Shown here: piece after piece, positions 54,307 to 63,186 of the stretch
Layout: the number at the start of each line of letters is the position of its first letter
Position numbering within the stretch: position 1 is the stretch's first letter
Assembly (NCBI RefSeq): GCF_014203395.1
Contig: NZ_JACHIW010000002.1
Location: 744,001 to 808,000, forward strand
Direction: 5' to 3'
DNA: 64,000 nt
Source of the DNA: Saccharopolyspora phatthalungensis
GTDB taxonomy: Bacteria > Actinomycetota > Actinomycetes > Mycobacteriales > Pseudonocardiaceae
Notes under the pieces: model-generated
Told to the model about the DNA's origin: nothing
Seen by the model: only the letters and a program-made list of their open reading frames with translations
Database searches by the model: none
Made by a program: the position numbers and the translations under genes

Positions 54307-55356
54307 ATGAGCATCATTCGCGATATGGCCGAGCGTGATTTCGAGCAGCTGGTCGTTTGCCGGGACAGGGCTCGTGGACTCCGCAGCGTGATCGCAGTGC
54401 ACAACACCGCGTTGGGGCCGGCTCTCGGTGGCATCCGCATCAAGCGATACCGCACCGATGTTGAAGCCGCGCAGGATGCGATGAACCTGGCGGAAGCCAT
54501 GACCTACAAGGCCGCGCTGGCGGGCCTGCGCCTGGGTGGCGGCAAGAGCGTGATCAATGCGGATCCGGCTTCCCAGAAGACCCGTGACTTGCTCATCGCG
54601 CATGCCGAGTACATCAATACGCTGGGTGGGCGATACATCCCTGCCGTCGATTCCGGCACGACCGTCGCGGATCTCGCGCTCATCGCGGACCACGTGCCGC
54701 TGGTGTCAAGCCAGCAACGCGATCCGTCGTACTTCACGGCCATCGGCGTATTCAGCAGCATGCAGGCCGCGGTGCAGCAGGCGAACCTCGGCGAGCTGCG
54801 CGGAGCTCGCGTGGGGGTGCAAGGGGCCGGGCACGTGGGCATGTACCTCGTCGAGTTGCTCGCCGACGCCGGCGCGAAAGTCGTCGTCGCGGATCTGGAT
54901 GCCGACCGAGTTCGCATGGCCTGCGAGAAGTACGGGGCGACAGCGGAAGATCCAGCCGAGATCTTGGCAGCCGACCTGGACATCGCGGCGCCCTGCGGGC
55001 TGGGCGGGACGGTCGACGAGCAGGCCGCCGAGACGATGAAAGCTCCCGTTATCGTCGGCGCGGCCAACAACATCCTCGCCGATGCGGGAGTTGCAGACGT
55101 GTTGACGCGACGCGGCATCGTCTACGTTCCGGACTTCATCGCCAACGCCGGCGGGCTGATGGCGTGCGAAGCCGAACTCCGTTGTGACGACGACGGTCTT
55201 GAGGACCGGGTCCGGCGCATCGGCGACACCGCCGCCCAGGTATTGCGCGAGGCGGCATCGACTCAATGCGACACCGTGTCCGTCGCCTTGCGCTTCGCCC
55301 GCGAACGAATCGCAGCCGCACCCGCACCCGCACCGGGACCGTACTTCCCACGCTAA
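54307..55356 (+). CDS. Leucine/phenylalanine/valine dehydrogenase (Glu/Leu/Phe/Val family)
   Basis: The 349-residue enzyme oxidatively deaminates a branched or aromatic amino acid with NAD+. It has the catalytic region ALGGIRIKRY, then AMTYKAALAGLRLGGGKSVI with the catalytic Lys, the hinge AVDSGTTVADLALIADHV, and the dinucleotide motif GVQGAGHVGMYLVELLADAG. FIANAGGLMACEAEL closes the active site. Length matches leucine/phenylalanine dehydrogenases (about 350) rather than glutamate dehydrogenase. ATG 54307 follows GAGGG; the frame to 54013 is an over-extension. It may feed branched-chain acyl-CoA supply. Confidence 0.92.
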   Translation: MSIIRDMAERDFEQLVVCRDRARGLRSVIAVHNTALGPALGGIRIKRYRTDVEAAQDAMNLAEAMTYKAALAGLRLGGGKSVINADPASQKTRDLLIAHAEYINTLGGRYIPAVDSGTTVADLALIADHVPLVSSQQRDPSYFTAIGVFSSMQAAVQQANLGELRGARVGVQGAGHVGMYLVELLADAGAKVVVADLDADRVRMACEKYGATAEDPAEILAADLDIAAPCGLGGTVDEQAAETMKAPVIVGAANNILADAGVADVLTRRGIVYVPDFIANAGGLMACEAELRCDDDGLEDRVRRIGDTAAQVLREAASTQCDTVSVALRFARERIAAAPAPAPGPYFPR

Positions 55357-55865
55357 GGCGCTCCTTAACCCGCCGGCGGCATCGAGGTGTCGGTCGCCGT
55401 GTTCGGCCTGCCAGCCACCGGCCGAGACGCTCCCTGACGTTCCAGCTCCACCGGACATCCCGCTGTGTCGCTGAGAAACGGCGCTTGATTGCACCCTCGT
55501 GCTTGCGCACGGTAATCGCCCGCTGGGTCTCCAAGACGTTCCATGTGGACGGTCCGCAGGGGCTAGGGGAAGCGACCTTTCCGTAGCTGATCATGCACGG
55601 GCATCGGGATGACTCGTAGCTGCCCGGCCAGTTCAGGAGAAGTTCACGGATCGCTACCGAGACCGCTACTGAGCCAGAAACTAAGCGTACCTAGGCTTTC
55701 CGCCGTCACGGATGGACCCGAAACCACAAAAACGCCGTATTTCGCGGTGGTCTTCACGGTGAGGTTCGCCGTGTGCCGTCGCCGGCTTGTCCGCGATCGA
55801 CCGACGAAGAATTGTCGCGGACCGGTTCGACAGAAAATGCTTACAAGTAAAAAGGAAGCACCAGG
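55357..55865. other. Intergenic region upstream of the phosphoesterase gene
   Basis: About 500 bases without a convincing gene. AT-richer sequence near 55840-55860 (GCTTACAAGTAAAAAGGAAG) carries the ribosome-binding site of the next gene. Confidence 0.4.
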
Positions 55866-58049
55866 ATGCAGTTAACTCGCCGGAGCATCCGAGGTCTGAT
55901 GGCCTCGGCCCTACTAGCATGCGCCGCCCTTGCGGGTACGGTCCCCTCGGCTGCGGCATCTCCGGATGCCGGAGCTTCGGATGCCGGGGCTTCAGTTGCC
56001 GGGTCTTCGGTTGTCACGGGATCCACCGCAGTTCCCCGGCCGGACCATGTGGTCATGGTGATGATGGAGAACAAGGGCTACGACGACGTCCTCCGAAACT
56101 CGTCCACCAGACCTCAGGACCAAGCGCCGTACATCAAGTCTCTCGTCAGCCAGGGTGTGTCGTTCACCAACTCGTATGGTGTTACGCACCCGAGCCTGCC
56201 GAATTACTACGCACTGCTGTCCGCATCGGACATCGTCAAGACCAGTGACTGGCCCGCCCCGGAGTCCGTCGACACCGACAACCTCCCCAATCAGCTCACC
56301 ACCCACGGGTACAGCTTCGCCGACTACGCCGACCAGGGCCGCCCCACCCAGTGGCTCCGCTACAAGAACATTCCGGGCACCCCGGACAACCTGAACCCGA
56401 TGGACAAGAGGCTGGCGGACTTCCCAAGCACTCCGGCCGGTTTCGACAAACTTCCCACCGTCTCCTTCGTCGTGGGCAACGGCGACCAGAGCATGCACGA
56501 CGGCACCATCGCGCAGGGCGATGCCTGGGTCAAAGCCAAGTTCGACTCCTACATCACCTGGGCCAAGACGCACAACAGCCTCTTCGTGCTGACCTGGGAC
56601 GAGGACGACTTCACGCCGGTCAACCGGATCCCGACGATCGTCGTGGGGCCGATGGCCAGGGCCGGCGAGGACGACCAGAAGATCAACCACTACAACGTGC
56701 TGCGCACGATCTTGGACATGTACGGCCTGCAGCACATCAACCACACGGCCGATGCCGACGTCTCGACGATCACCGGGCCGTGGGATCTGTCGAAGACGGA
56801 GCGCCTGCAGGGAATGGCCGGGCGATGCCTGGAGAACCACGAGACGAATCCGGCGGTTGGGGGCGCGCTCGGCCTGTGGCACTGCGAAGCCGCCGCCAAC
56901 CAACAATGGATCAGGCATGCCGACGGCACGATCCGCCAGTCCGGCAAGTGCCTGGCCGCCACCCCGGATGAGAAGGCGACCGAACTCGCCGACTGCGACG
57001 GCACCCCGGCGCAAAACTGGCAGCCCAAGGACGACGGTTCCCTGCTCAATCCGGTATCCGGCCGCTGCCTGACCGTCCCCGGCGCCGACATCGCCATCGC
57101 AACCCCGGCGGAACTCCGGGATTGCGATGCCACGATCAACCAGAAATGGGAAGTGCCCAGCTACAACGCGCACCACTCGCTCACGGTCGACACGCCGTTG
57201 GTCAAGCCCGGCACCACCGCCACCGTGACGACCACCTACACCAACGACACCAGTCCGGAAGCGCTCTCGGACGCCTCCATCAAACTCACCGCGCCCGAGG
57301 GCTGGACGGCTGAAGCCACCTCGCCCACCGGGTTCACCACGGTCAACCCTGGCCAGTCGGTGAAGACCACCTGGGCGGTCACCGCCCCTGCGGACGCAAA
57401 GCCCGGTGCCTACGCACTGTCCGCTCGGGCCACCTACAAGAATGCGAAGAGCAGCGACGAGGGTACCGGCTCGGCCGACGTTCCGTATGCGTCGCTGTCG
57501 TCGGCGTTCAACAACGTTGGTATCAGCGACGATCAGAACGCGTCCACAGGAGCCTTCGACGTCAGTGGCCACAGCTACTCCGCGCAGGCGCTCGCGGCGC
57601 AGCACCTGAGCCCGGGAGCCACCGTCACGGCAGAGGGGGCCACGTTCACCTGGCCGAACGTGCCAGCCGGTGTCGCGGACAACGTCGTCTCCACCGGGCA
57701 GCACGTCGAGTTCTCCGGCAAGGGTTCGAAGCTCACATTTCTGGGTTCGGCCGTCTACGGGCCCCTGACCGGCACGGGCACTGTCACTTACACCGACGGC
57801 ACGACGCAGGCATTCTCGGTGGAGTTCGGCGACTGGACGCTGAACGGCGGCGGCCGTTCCGTGCTGCCGACCAACAGCGTCGTGGCGAAGATGCCCTACC
57901 GCAACAGGGCATCGGGTCCGGAAAACGTCAACACCTACGTCTTCTCGACTTCGGTGCCCATCGACCCGAGCAAGACCGTCGGCATGGTCCAGCTGCCCAA
58001 GCCGAGCACGGGCTATCTCCATCTCTTCGGAATGGCAACGTCCGTCTGA
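55866..58049 (+). CDS. Secreted phosphoesterase/acid phosphatase with ricin-type lectin and NPCBM-associated domains
   Basis: The 727-residue exoprotein has a signal peptide (RRSIRGLMASALLACAALAG; AAAS), then a short Ala/Ser/Gly repeat (DAGASDAGASVAG). The phosphoesterase domain (about 60-310) opens HVVMVMMENKGYDDVL and includes GVTHPSLPNYYALLS and FVLTWDEDD, related to phospholipase C/acid phosphatase. A ricin B-like lectin (about 315-440; QQWIRHADGTIRQSGKCLAA), a NEW3/Ig-like domain (about 445-540) and an NPCBM-like beta domain follow. It probably hydrolyses extracellular phosphate esters while bound to glycans. Start follows GGAAG. Confidence 0.87.
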   Translation: MQLTRRSIRGLMASALLACAALAGTVPSAAASPDAGASDAGASVAGSSVVTGSTAVPRPDHVVMVMMENKGYDDVLRNSSTRPQDQAPYIKSLVSQGVSFTNSYGVTHPSLPNYYALLSASDIVKTSDWPAPESVDTDNLPNQLTTHGYSFADYADQGRPTQWLRYKNIPGTPDNLNPMDKRLADFPSTPAGFDKLPTVSFVVGNGDQSMHDGTIAQGDAWVKAKFDSYITWAKTHNSLFVLTWDEDDFTPVNRIPTIVVGPMARAGEDDQKINHYNVLRTILDMYGLQHINHTADADVSTITGPWDLSKTERLQGMAGRCLENHETNPAVGGALGLWHCEAAANQQWIRHADGTIRQSGKCLAATPDEKATELADCDGTPAQNWQPKDDGSLLNPVSGRCLTVPGADIAIATPAELRDCDATINQKWEVPSYNAHHSLTVDTPLVKPGTTATVTTTYTNDTSPEALSDASIKLTAPEGWTAEATSPTGFTTVNPGQSVKTTWAVTAPADAKPGAYALSARATYKNAKSSDEGTGSADVPYASLSSAFNNVGISDDQNASTGAFDVSGHSYSAQALAAQHLSPGATVTAEGATFTWPNVPAGVADNVVSTGQHVEFSGKGSKLTFLGSAVYGPLTGTGTVTYTDGTTQAFSVEFGDWTLNGGGRSVLPTNSVVAKMPYRNRASGPENVNTYVFSTSVPIDPSKTVGMVQLPKPSTGYLHLFGMATSV

Positions 58050-58307
58050 GAATCGGGTCGCGGACGCTCAACGCGGAGACGCCGCACGAAAAGCCACGCC
58101 GACCGGGGGGCAACCGCGATCCCCTGGTCGGCGCTTCATACGCGGGGAGAGCGCCGGTGAGATGACGGGCGAGTCGGAGTTGGGTGTAGGCGGCCACTAT
58201 GGGCCAGGTCCAGCGATCGGCGGCCCCGGCCGTACGGATCCGGGGCCGTGTCCAGCCGACAGTCTGTTTGGGGGAAGGGAAAATGTGCGCGAAATCGCTC
58301 GTTACCC

Positions 58308-58791
58308 CTACCCACACGGCGGCTCGTCGTGCGGGGCCCGTGGCGTGGCGATGGGCTGCAACGTCTTGATCCAGGCGTCCAGTTCTTTCGGCCGCGCGAG
58401 TCGACGGACGTTCGGTCCCGAGGGGTTCACGGCCCAGCCCCGCATGCGTCGGCGCTTGCGCCGGAATGACTTGAAGTGCCACACGATGATCGAGTCGCGG
58501 GCGAACATCGTCCGGAACGATTCCTGGTTGCCGTTGCAGATAAGGCGTTTGTCGATCGCGCGCCACGGTGCGCCGGTGCGGTGTCCAGGATCCACTCGTC
58601 GCGGTTGCAGATCGTCGTGATGCGGCGGCGTTGTTCTTCCGGCGGCACCTCGACCCAGCCCGGCTCCCAGGTGAGGTCGTCCACGGAGTACCACGGCAGG
58701 CCCGTCGCCCGGCTAATCCCTGCGCAGCGGCCGACTTGCCCGAACCCGTGACGCCGTACACCACGATCCGCCGGGCGGCGCCGTCAGTCAT
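58308..58791 (-). pseudogene. Adenylate-kinase-like P-loop gene with two frameshifts
   Basis: Frame 1 from ATG 58791 reads RRIVVYGVTGSGKSAAAQ with an intact Walker A. Frame 2 continues SRATGLPWYSVDDLTWEPGW, then VEVPPEEQRRRITTICNRDE and WILDTAP. Frame 3 continues RAIDKRLICNGNQESFRTMF, ARDSIIVWHFKSFRRKRR and stops at 58308. Together they give one topoisomerase/adenylate-kinase-like small kinase. About 40 residues around the lid are also missing between frames 2 and 3. Either a recent pseudogene or sequencing errors at two places. Confidence 0.7.
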
Positions 58792-58820
58792 GGCGCACGA
58801 CCTTAGCGCAGCGGTCGCGT

Positions 58821-59615
58821 TCAGGGCGTGGCGAGCAGTTCGTTGAGCGTTGCCGGGGTGAGGTTGCGCTGCCTGATCAGCTCGGTGATCTGGTCGAACA
58901 GGCCGAGGATCGCGGGGTGGTTGGCGTGGCCGAGCATGATGGTGCCGGGGCGCAGGTACTTGCGGGCCTGGGTCATCAGGTATGCCGGGGTGATCGGCTC
59001 GGAGTCGCCGTAGGTGCCGTTCCACAGCACGGTGTTGCGATAGCCGATCTCGTTCGCGACCCCGTCGATGTGCTCGTTGTGGAAACCGAAGGGCGGCCGG
59101 TAGTAGGGCTTGGTGCTGGTGCGGAAGGTTCTGGTGACCCAGTCCTCGTTGCGTTCGAGTTCGGCCCGGATCTGCGCGTCGGTCATCCGGCGCAGGTCGA
59201 GGTGGCTGAAGGTGTGGTTGATGATCTGCACCTGGCGTCGTTCGACGAGCGGCCTGAGCTGATCCGCGTGTGGTGCCCAGGCGTGCGCGTAGGTGCCGTT
59301 CGGGCCGAACGTCAGGTGGATTCCGGTACGCACCGCGAAGTCGACGTAGCCGGTGACGACCATGTCGTTATAGCCGTCGTCGACGGTGAGAGCGATCTTG
59401 TCGGTGCCGGGGGGACCGTGGCTGAGCACTCTGGTCGGCCCGCCTTCCGGCGCGGGTGGCACGGGGGTGTCCCAATTGTGCGGCGGGGCAGCGGCGGGTG
59501 TTTGGGGTGGTTGGTTGCCGGCGGGATTCGCGCAGCCCGCCACCACGCTCGCCAGGCCAATGGCGAGCAGGCCGAAGAACGTCCGGCGGTCGACCGGGTC
59601 GTGGATGCCGCCCAT
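58821..59615 (-). CDS. Polysaccharide deacetylase (NodB domain), predicted lipoprotein
   Basis: The 264-residue protein has an N-terminal signal RRTFFGLLAIGLASVVAGC with lipobox VAGC, so it should be anchored outside the membrane. The NodB homology domain has motif 1 ALTVDDGYND (catalytic/metal Asp), motif 2 NHTFSHLDL (metal His pair) and motif 3 YRPPFGFHNE. It deacetylates GlcNAc in peptidoglycan or related polysaccharide. ATG 59615 is chosen; the frame to 59864 lacks similarity. It follows the toxin operon in the same direction but is separated by about 180 bases. Confidence 0.87.
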   Translation of the reverse strand: MGGIHDPVDRRTFFGLLAIGLASVVAGCANPAGNQPPQTPAAAPPHNWDTPVPPAPEGGPTRVLSHGPPGTDKIALTVDDGYNDMVVTGYVDFAVRTGIHLTFGPNGTYAHAWAPHADQLRPLVERRQVQIINHTFSHLDLRRMTDAQIRAELERNEDWVTRTFRTSTKPYYRPPFGFHNEHIDGVANEIGYRNTVLWNGTYGDSEPITPAYLMTQARKYLRPGTIMLGHANHPAILGLFDQITELIRQRNLTPATLNELLATP

Positions 59616-59793
59616 GCCGACGACAATGGCTGCTGAGCCGGCTTCGGTCAACCAGTACGGGGTAGTGCAGGCGGCCGCACGAGGCAGGCCAGGCGCGGAA
59701 GTTGCTGCCGGAGCAAGCGCGGTGCGTGGGAGAGCGCGGCCTTGGTCACCAGCGGCCCATGTCACAGGAACGGCGGCCGTATTTGGCGCGGGC

Positions 59794-60531
59794 TTAGCCG
59801 TGTGTGGGGCGGAATGTCGCATGGACGAGTTCGGGAACTGATCGTCGGATGCTGAGGGTGACATCGCCGTCTGGAAGGATGCCTTCTTGCTTGACCGCCG
59901 CCTCGGTGGCCTCTAGCCAGGGTGGCAGGCTTGATTCGAGAATGTCGCAGCGGGTCAGCAGTGGCGAGTAGTTGACGTTCGTGATGAAGCGGTCGTCGGC
60001 AACCTCGACTGCTACTTCCTGCCAGGCAGCCGGCCTGGGTTCGCTCGCGCTAATCGTGATCCCCCGGGCAAGCTGGTCCAGCATGCGACTAGTGATATCG
60101 GCAATCTGTTGTTGTGCGTGGGTGGTTGTGAAGACGAATGTGTTCGCAATTTGCGGCCCGGCTGCAAGGTAATCACCGAGATCATCTGCTTCGCTGGCCT
60201 GTGCGAGATCGACATCCCGGATCCATTCGGAACGCCGGATACACAGCCGCCGGGCATCCGCAGACGGCGCTTCCTCGTCGTCCTCAGCGCTGACGGGTTC
60301 GGTGCGGTAGACCCCTGCGAAGCGCATGGCGGTACCGTAGTCGATCAGTGTGGTTAGCCACGGCGCGAAAACGAAGCTCTCGCCGCCAAACGACGCGCTG
60401 AAGAACTCCACCGAGGACAGTTTGGCGAGCGCGACTCGCTTCAGCGTGGCGGGTGTGGGTCGCAGCGGAGCCGGATCGCGGACCCGGAACCCGGGGTATC
60501 CCTTCGGGACATTGTTGGCTTCGCTGCTCAC
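59794..60531 (-). CDS. Candidate immunity protein for the upstream Hint/Ntox33 toxin
   Basis: The 245-residue soluble protein has no recognised domain. It has a beta-rich N-terminal half (LSSVEFFSASFGGESFVFAP) and an acidic character (EDDEEAPSADARR), typical of immunity proteins. Position is the main argument: it directly follows the toxin gene on the same strand, starting 24 bases after the toxin's inferred original stop at 60556. GTG 60531 has GGGAGG at six bases. In the present sequence the frameshifted toxin frame ends at 60528, overlapping this start. Confidence 0.6.
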   Translation of the reverse strand: MSSEANNVPKGYPGFRVRDPAPLRPTPATLKRVALAKLSSVEFFSASFGGESFVFAPWLTTLIDYGTAMRFAGVYRTEPVSAEDDEEAPSADARRLCIRRSEWIRDVDLAQASEADDLGDYLAAGPQIANTFVFTTTHAQQQIADITSRMLDQLARGITISASEPRPAAWQEVAVEVADDRFITNVNYSPLLTRCDILESSLPPWLEATEAAVKQEGILPDGDVTLSIRRSVPELVHATFRPTHG

Positions 60532-62048
60532 CACGATCCTCCCTTGGTATTCATGCTACCCATCGTAATCCAACACGTTTCCGACGTACTGACCTGAGCG
60601 CGGATCCGCGCCCTTGCGGACCGCGAAGATGTTGCCCCCCGGTCCACATGGAGATCGAACCAACTCATCGGGCCGGGCAGGTCCGCCTTGACGTCATGCG
60701 GATCGATCCCCTGGCGCTTCAACCATTTCTCGTCCCGCTTCTTGGGAACTCCCTCCGGTTCAGGCGTCGACATGGCCTTGTTGTGCACCAGGATCGACAA
60801 GCCCGAGACGTGGTAGGTGTGCAGCTCAGCAATCTCAAGGTTGTAGACGGCGAACGTGCCTTGTCTTGCCGAGACGGCCTCGACCTTGCGCTCCATGCCA
60901 TCGGCATCGAGCAGAACATCCCCGACAGTGAGGTCGCCTGCCTGCGTCCAGCCCATTCCACAGACCCAGAACGGGTGCTCCGGAGAACACGCGATCGCCT
61001 CGTCGGCGATGGTGAGATCGACAAGTCGGGTGACGTCGTGGCGTACCCATTCCTGAACGGAGCACCAGCGTCGTTCTCCAGTGCGCGGATCGACCGAGTA
61101 CACCAGTTCGCCCACGGCCACGTTCTGGATCGGGGTGTTCCCTTGCTCGGTGAGTAACGCGGTTCCTTCGACAAAGCACCCCTTACGGCCGGTTGGGGTT
61201 TTCCGCAGGACGCCGAGGATTTTCTTACCTGTTCCCACACCTCCGGCAAGGCTCAGCAGCGCGTCGGGGAGAACGTGGCCTACCGCCCGGGCGGGGTTGG
61301 TGTGGAACTGTTCCCAGTTGACGACGCTCTTGGCGAACTCAACCGGTTGGGCAAAGGCTTGCACAACGTTGGCCGGGATGTCATCGAGATGGGAGAAAAT
61401 CTCACCGAGATCGCCTACCCATTCTCCCACACCCGCGCCGAATTCCCACAAAGTAGAGCTTACTTGGCCCCAAAACCGAGGCCTGTTGGGAGCCCCCTGC
61501 GCGATCGCGTCGATGGCCGCGGCTGTCCGATCGCCGGCTGCTACCAGTTGCATTCGCGCGCGGTGCAGCATGTCCTGTGCGAGGGCACGCTTTTCCGCAC
61601 CGGCATCAAAGAACGGCACCGCCGCCGGTACCGCGCCGGGTAGACCCGTCGCGGCGCGCTGGCGTTCGCGAGCGACCGCATCGGCGTGCTCGGCTTTGGC
61701 CCTTGCTGTCGCCGCTTGAGCTTCGTTCCACAATGCAATCGATTCGGCGGCCTGACCTTGCGCCCATTCCAGCATTTCAGCGAACGGAGTCACCGCATCA
61801 GCGGTGTCGGAGAAGGCATCACCGGCTTTGATCCACTCGATCGGATGTCCGTCGAAAGCCTCGTGGAAGGCGTCAGCCGCTTCGCCTTTCCACTGCCCTG
61901 TGTCAAGTTTCTTCAGCGCCTCACCGGCTGTCGTAAGATTTTCCGCGAATCGGTAGCACAGGGCGATCTCGCCGAACAACGCCTCGGGGTTGCCTGGGAC
62001 CAGGGCCCTCGGGTCACCCGTGGCCCCTAGCTCGGCCATGCCAGTCAC
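60528..62048 (-). CDS. Secreted polymorphic toxin: ESX/WXG-like N-terminus, Hint pretoxin, Ntox33-like C-terminus (frameshifted)
   Basis: In the 506-residue frame, residues 1-110 are helical and WXG-like (LKKLDTGQWKGEAADAFHEA), 110-230 a helical linker, and about 290-430 a Hint domain: start CFVEGTALLTEQGNTPIQNV, block SPEHPFWVCGMGW, end YHVSGLSILVHN. It should cut itself and release the C-terminal toxin. The toxin reads KKRDEKWLKRQGIDPHDVKA, then SWFDLHVDRG, a polymorphic toxin type 33-like start. At the G6 run 60635-60640 the frame is lost; one more G would give GNIFAVRKGADPRSGQYVGN and a stop at 60556. As given, the last 33 residues are out of frame. The start GTG overlaps the upstream stop. 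Confidence 0.8.
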   Translation of the reverse strand: MTGMAELGATGDPRALVPGNPEALFGEIALCYRFAENLTTAGEALKKLDTGQWKGEAADAFHEAFDGHPIEWIKAGDAFSDTADAVTPFAEMLEWAQGQAAESIALWNEAQAATARAKAEHADAVARERQRAATGLPGAVPAAVPFFDAGAEKRALAQDMLHRARMQLVAAGDRTAAAIDAIAQGAPNRPRFWGQVSSTLWEFGAGVGEWVGDLGEIFSHLDDIPANVVQAFAQPVEFAKSVVNWEQFHTNPARAVGHVLPDALLSLAGGVGTGKKILGVLRKTPTGRKGCFVEGTALLTEQGNTPIQNVAVGELVYSVDPRTGERRWCSVQEWVRHDVTRLVDLTIADEAIACSPEHPFWVCGMGWTQAGDLTVGDVLLDADGMERKVEAVSARQGTFAVYNLEIAELHTYHVSGLSILVHNKAMSTPEPEGVPKKRDEKWLKRQGIDPHDVKADLPGPMSWFDLHVDRGATSSRSARARIRAQVSTSETCWITMGSMNTKGGSW

Positions 62049-62353
62049 CGCCGCTTCATGAACTCTTCAACGCTGATGTGTTCGGCTTCGGCATAGGTTT
62101 CCGCCGACTCAGCAAGGGATTCGCTCAGACCGGTCGCGTCCCGAACCAGCACCGACAGGCCGTATGACCACCCTTCCGCGAACCCCCGTACTGCACCTGC
62201 TAACCGATCGTGCCCGTACGCGGCACTGTCGGAACCGAGGTCGTCCACGCCCTGGAGACCGTGATCCGACATGTCATCGATCACCGCGTTGAGCCCCTTA
62301 GCGGCATCGATCAACGCCTGCATCGTGACCTCGACCTGCTCGCGATCACTCAT
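62045..62353 (-). CDS. Small ESX-associated (EspC/WXG100-like) helical protein
   Basis: The 102-residue helical protein (QVEVTMQALIDAAKGLNAVI; GFAEGWSYGLSVLVRDATGL) resembles the small helical partners (EspC/DUF2580-type) encoded just before large ESX-exported toxins. It would pair with the toxin's N-terminal helical domain for type VII secretion. It ends with EHISVEEFMKRR. GGAAACGG precedes ATG 62353, and its stop overlaps the toxin start (GTGA). No ESX machinery genes are in the window, so secretion would use an apparatus encoded elsewhere. Confidence 0.75.
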   Translation of the reverse strand: MSDREQVEVTMQALIDAAKGLNAVIDDMSDHGLQGVDDLGSDSAAYGHDRLAGAVRGFAEGWSYGLSVLVRDATGLSESLAESAETYAEAEHISVEEFMKRR

Positions 62354-62726
62354 GCCGTTTCCTTCGCGTCCGGACCGTCGCGGCAGCGGGTGCGAGGATA
62401 TCTGCCCTCAACGCCAGCGCGTAGCCCTCCCCAGGGTCGAATACCAGCCCTACCCCGCCAGGAGTCAACTCAAGAAAGTCTGCACCGGGCATGCCGATGT
62501 AGTCACACTCACCGACCGCGTTGGCCAGTCGCTGCGGCGAGCTGAATACACATGCCCACCGCCCGCGCATTCCCAAATCTGCAACGAAAAGCCGCGGCGC
62601 ATCAGCAGGAGTCTTCGTGTAGAAGTAGCCACGGTCGAACCACTCAGCCACATCACTAAGCCTCGCCTGACCACCACGCAAACGAGACGCGGCCGACACA
62701 ATTCGCGACTCTTCAGCCATGTCCAC
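62346..62726 (-). CDS. Hypothetical protein at the head of the toxin operon (SseB-like or ESX accessory)
   Basis: The 126-residue protein is alpha/beta by pattern (LSDVAEWFDRGYFYTKTPAD; LFVADLGMRGRWACVFSSPQ; ADFLELTPGGVGLVFDPGEG). It resembles SseB N-terminal-type domains that accompany ESX-like toxin operons in actinomycetes; the match is from memory and tentative. GTG 62726 follows GGAGGTGA at six bases; it overlaps the next gene by eight bases. A chaperone or specific adaptor role is inferred from position. Confidence 0.6.
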   Translation of the reverse strand: MDMAEESRIVSAASRLRGGQARLSDVAEWFDRGYFYTKTPADAPRLFVADLGMRGRWACVFSSPQRLANAVGECDYIGMPGADFLELTPGGVGLVFDPGEGYALALRADILAPAAATVRTRRKRHE

Positions 62727-63082
62727 GTGATCTCACCTCCGGCCAGCGGCACCGAACCGAGATCACGCCGATCCGCGGCCAGGTGAGTAATTTCTCGATC
62801 CCAGCGCGGACGGGGGTCCGCCACGGCGGTAGTGAGGGCATCATGTCCAAAGCGTCGCAGGTGGTCAATGCCGCTAACTCGCTTCGTCGGCATCGCCTCG
62901 ATGTCTCGTTCGCACCCCCCGGATGCTTGTGTCAAGGTGTGCAAGTCGACGGGAAACCGTCCGTCATACGGCTCCGTATCGTCTCGGCTCCAGTGCACGT
63001 CACATCCTAGGCAGGCCACCTGACCCGTTGGGCAGGACCCGAACACATCACCCAGATGGCCCTCTCCGAGCGCTCCCGCCGA
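62727..63082. other. Intergenic region upstream of the toxin operon
   Basis: No gene with believable codon use. The promoter of the toxin operon should lie in the first 150 bases. The palindromic repeat copy 4 follows at 63083. Confidence 0.4.
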
Positions 63083-63125
63083 CGATTTCAATGGGAATCA
63101 ACCCGGCGATTTCCATTGAAATCGC
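63083..63125. repeat. Palindrome-of-palindromes repeat, copy 4
   Basis: CGATTTCAATGGGAATC and GATTTCCATTGAAATCG face each other across AACCCGGC. It lies about 60 bases past the stop of the SLOG-fold gene (63187), consistent with a terminator for that minus-strand gene. Confidence 0.8.
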
Positions 63126-63186
63126 GCGTTGTCCAGCGCCGCCGGGCCCGACCCCATAGGTTCAACGGGTCCGGTGGTGACGGTGG

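Noticed and set aside
55992..58022. 676-residue minus-strand frame antisense to the secreted phosphoesterase
   Set aside because: Shadow frame, Arg/Gly/Val-rich; the plus strand has signal peptide, phosphoesterase and lectin motifs.
62465..63091. 208-residue minus-strand frame over the head of the toxin operon
   Set aside because: It overlaps the better-supported 62346-62726 gene in another frame, has weak codon bias and no Shine-Dalgarno.
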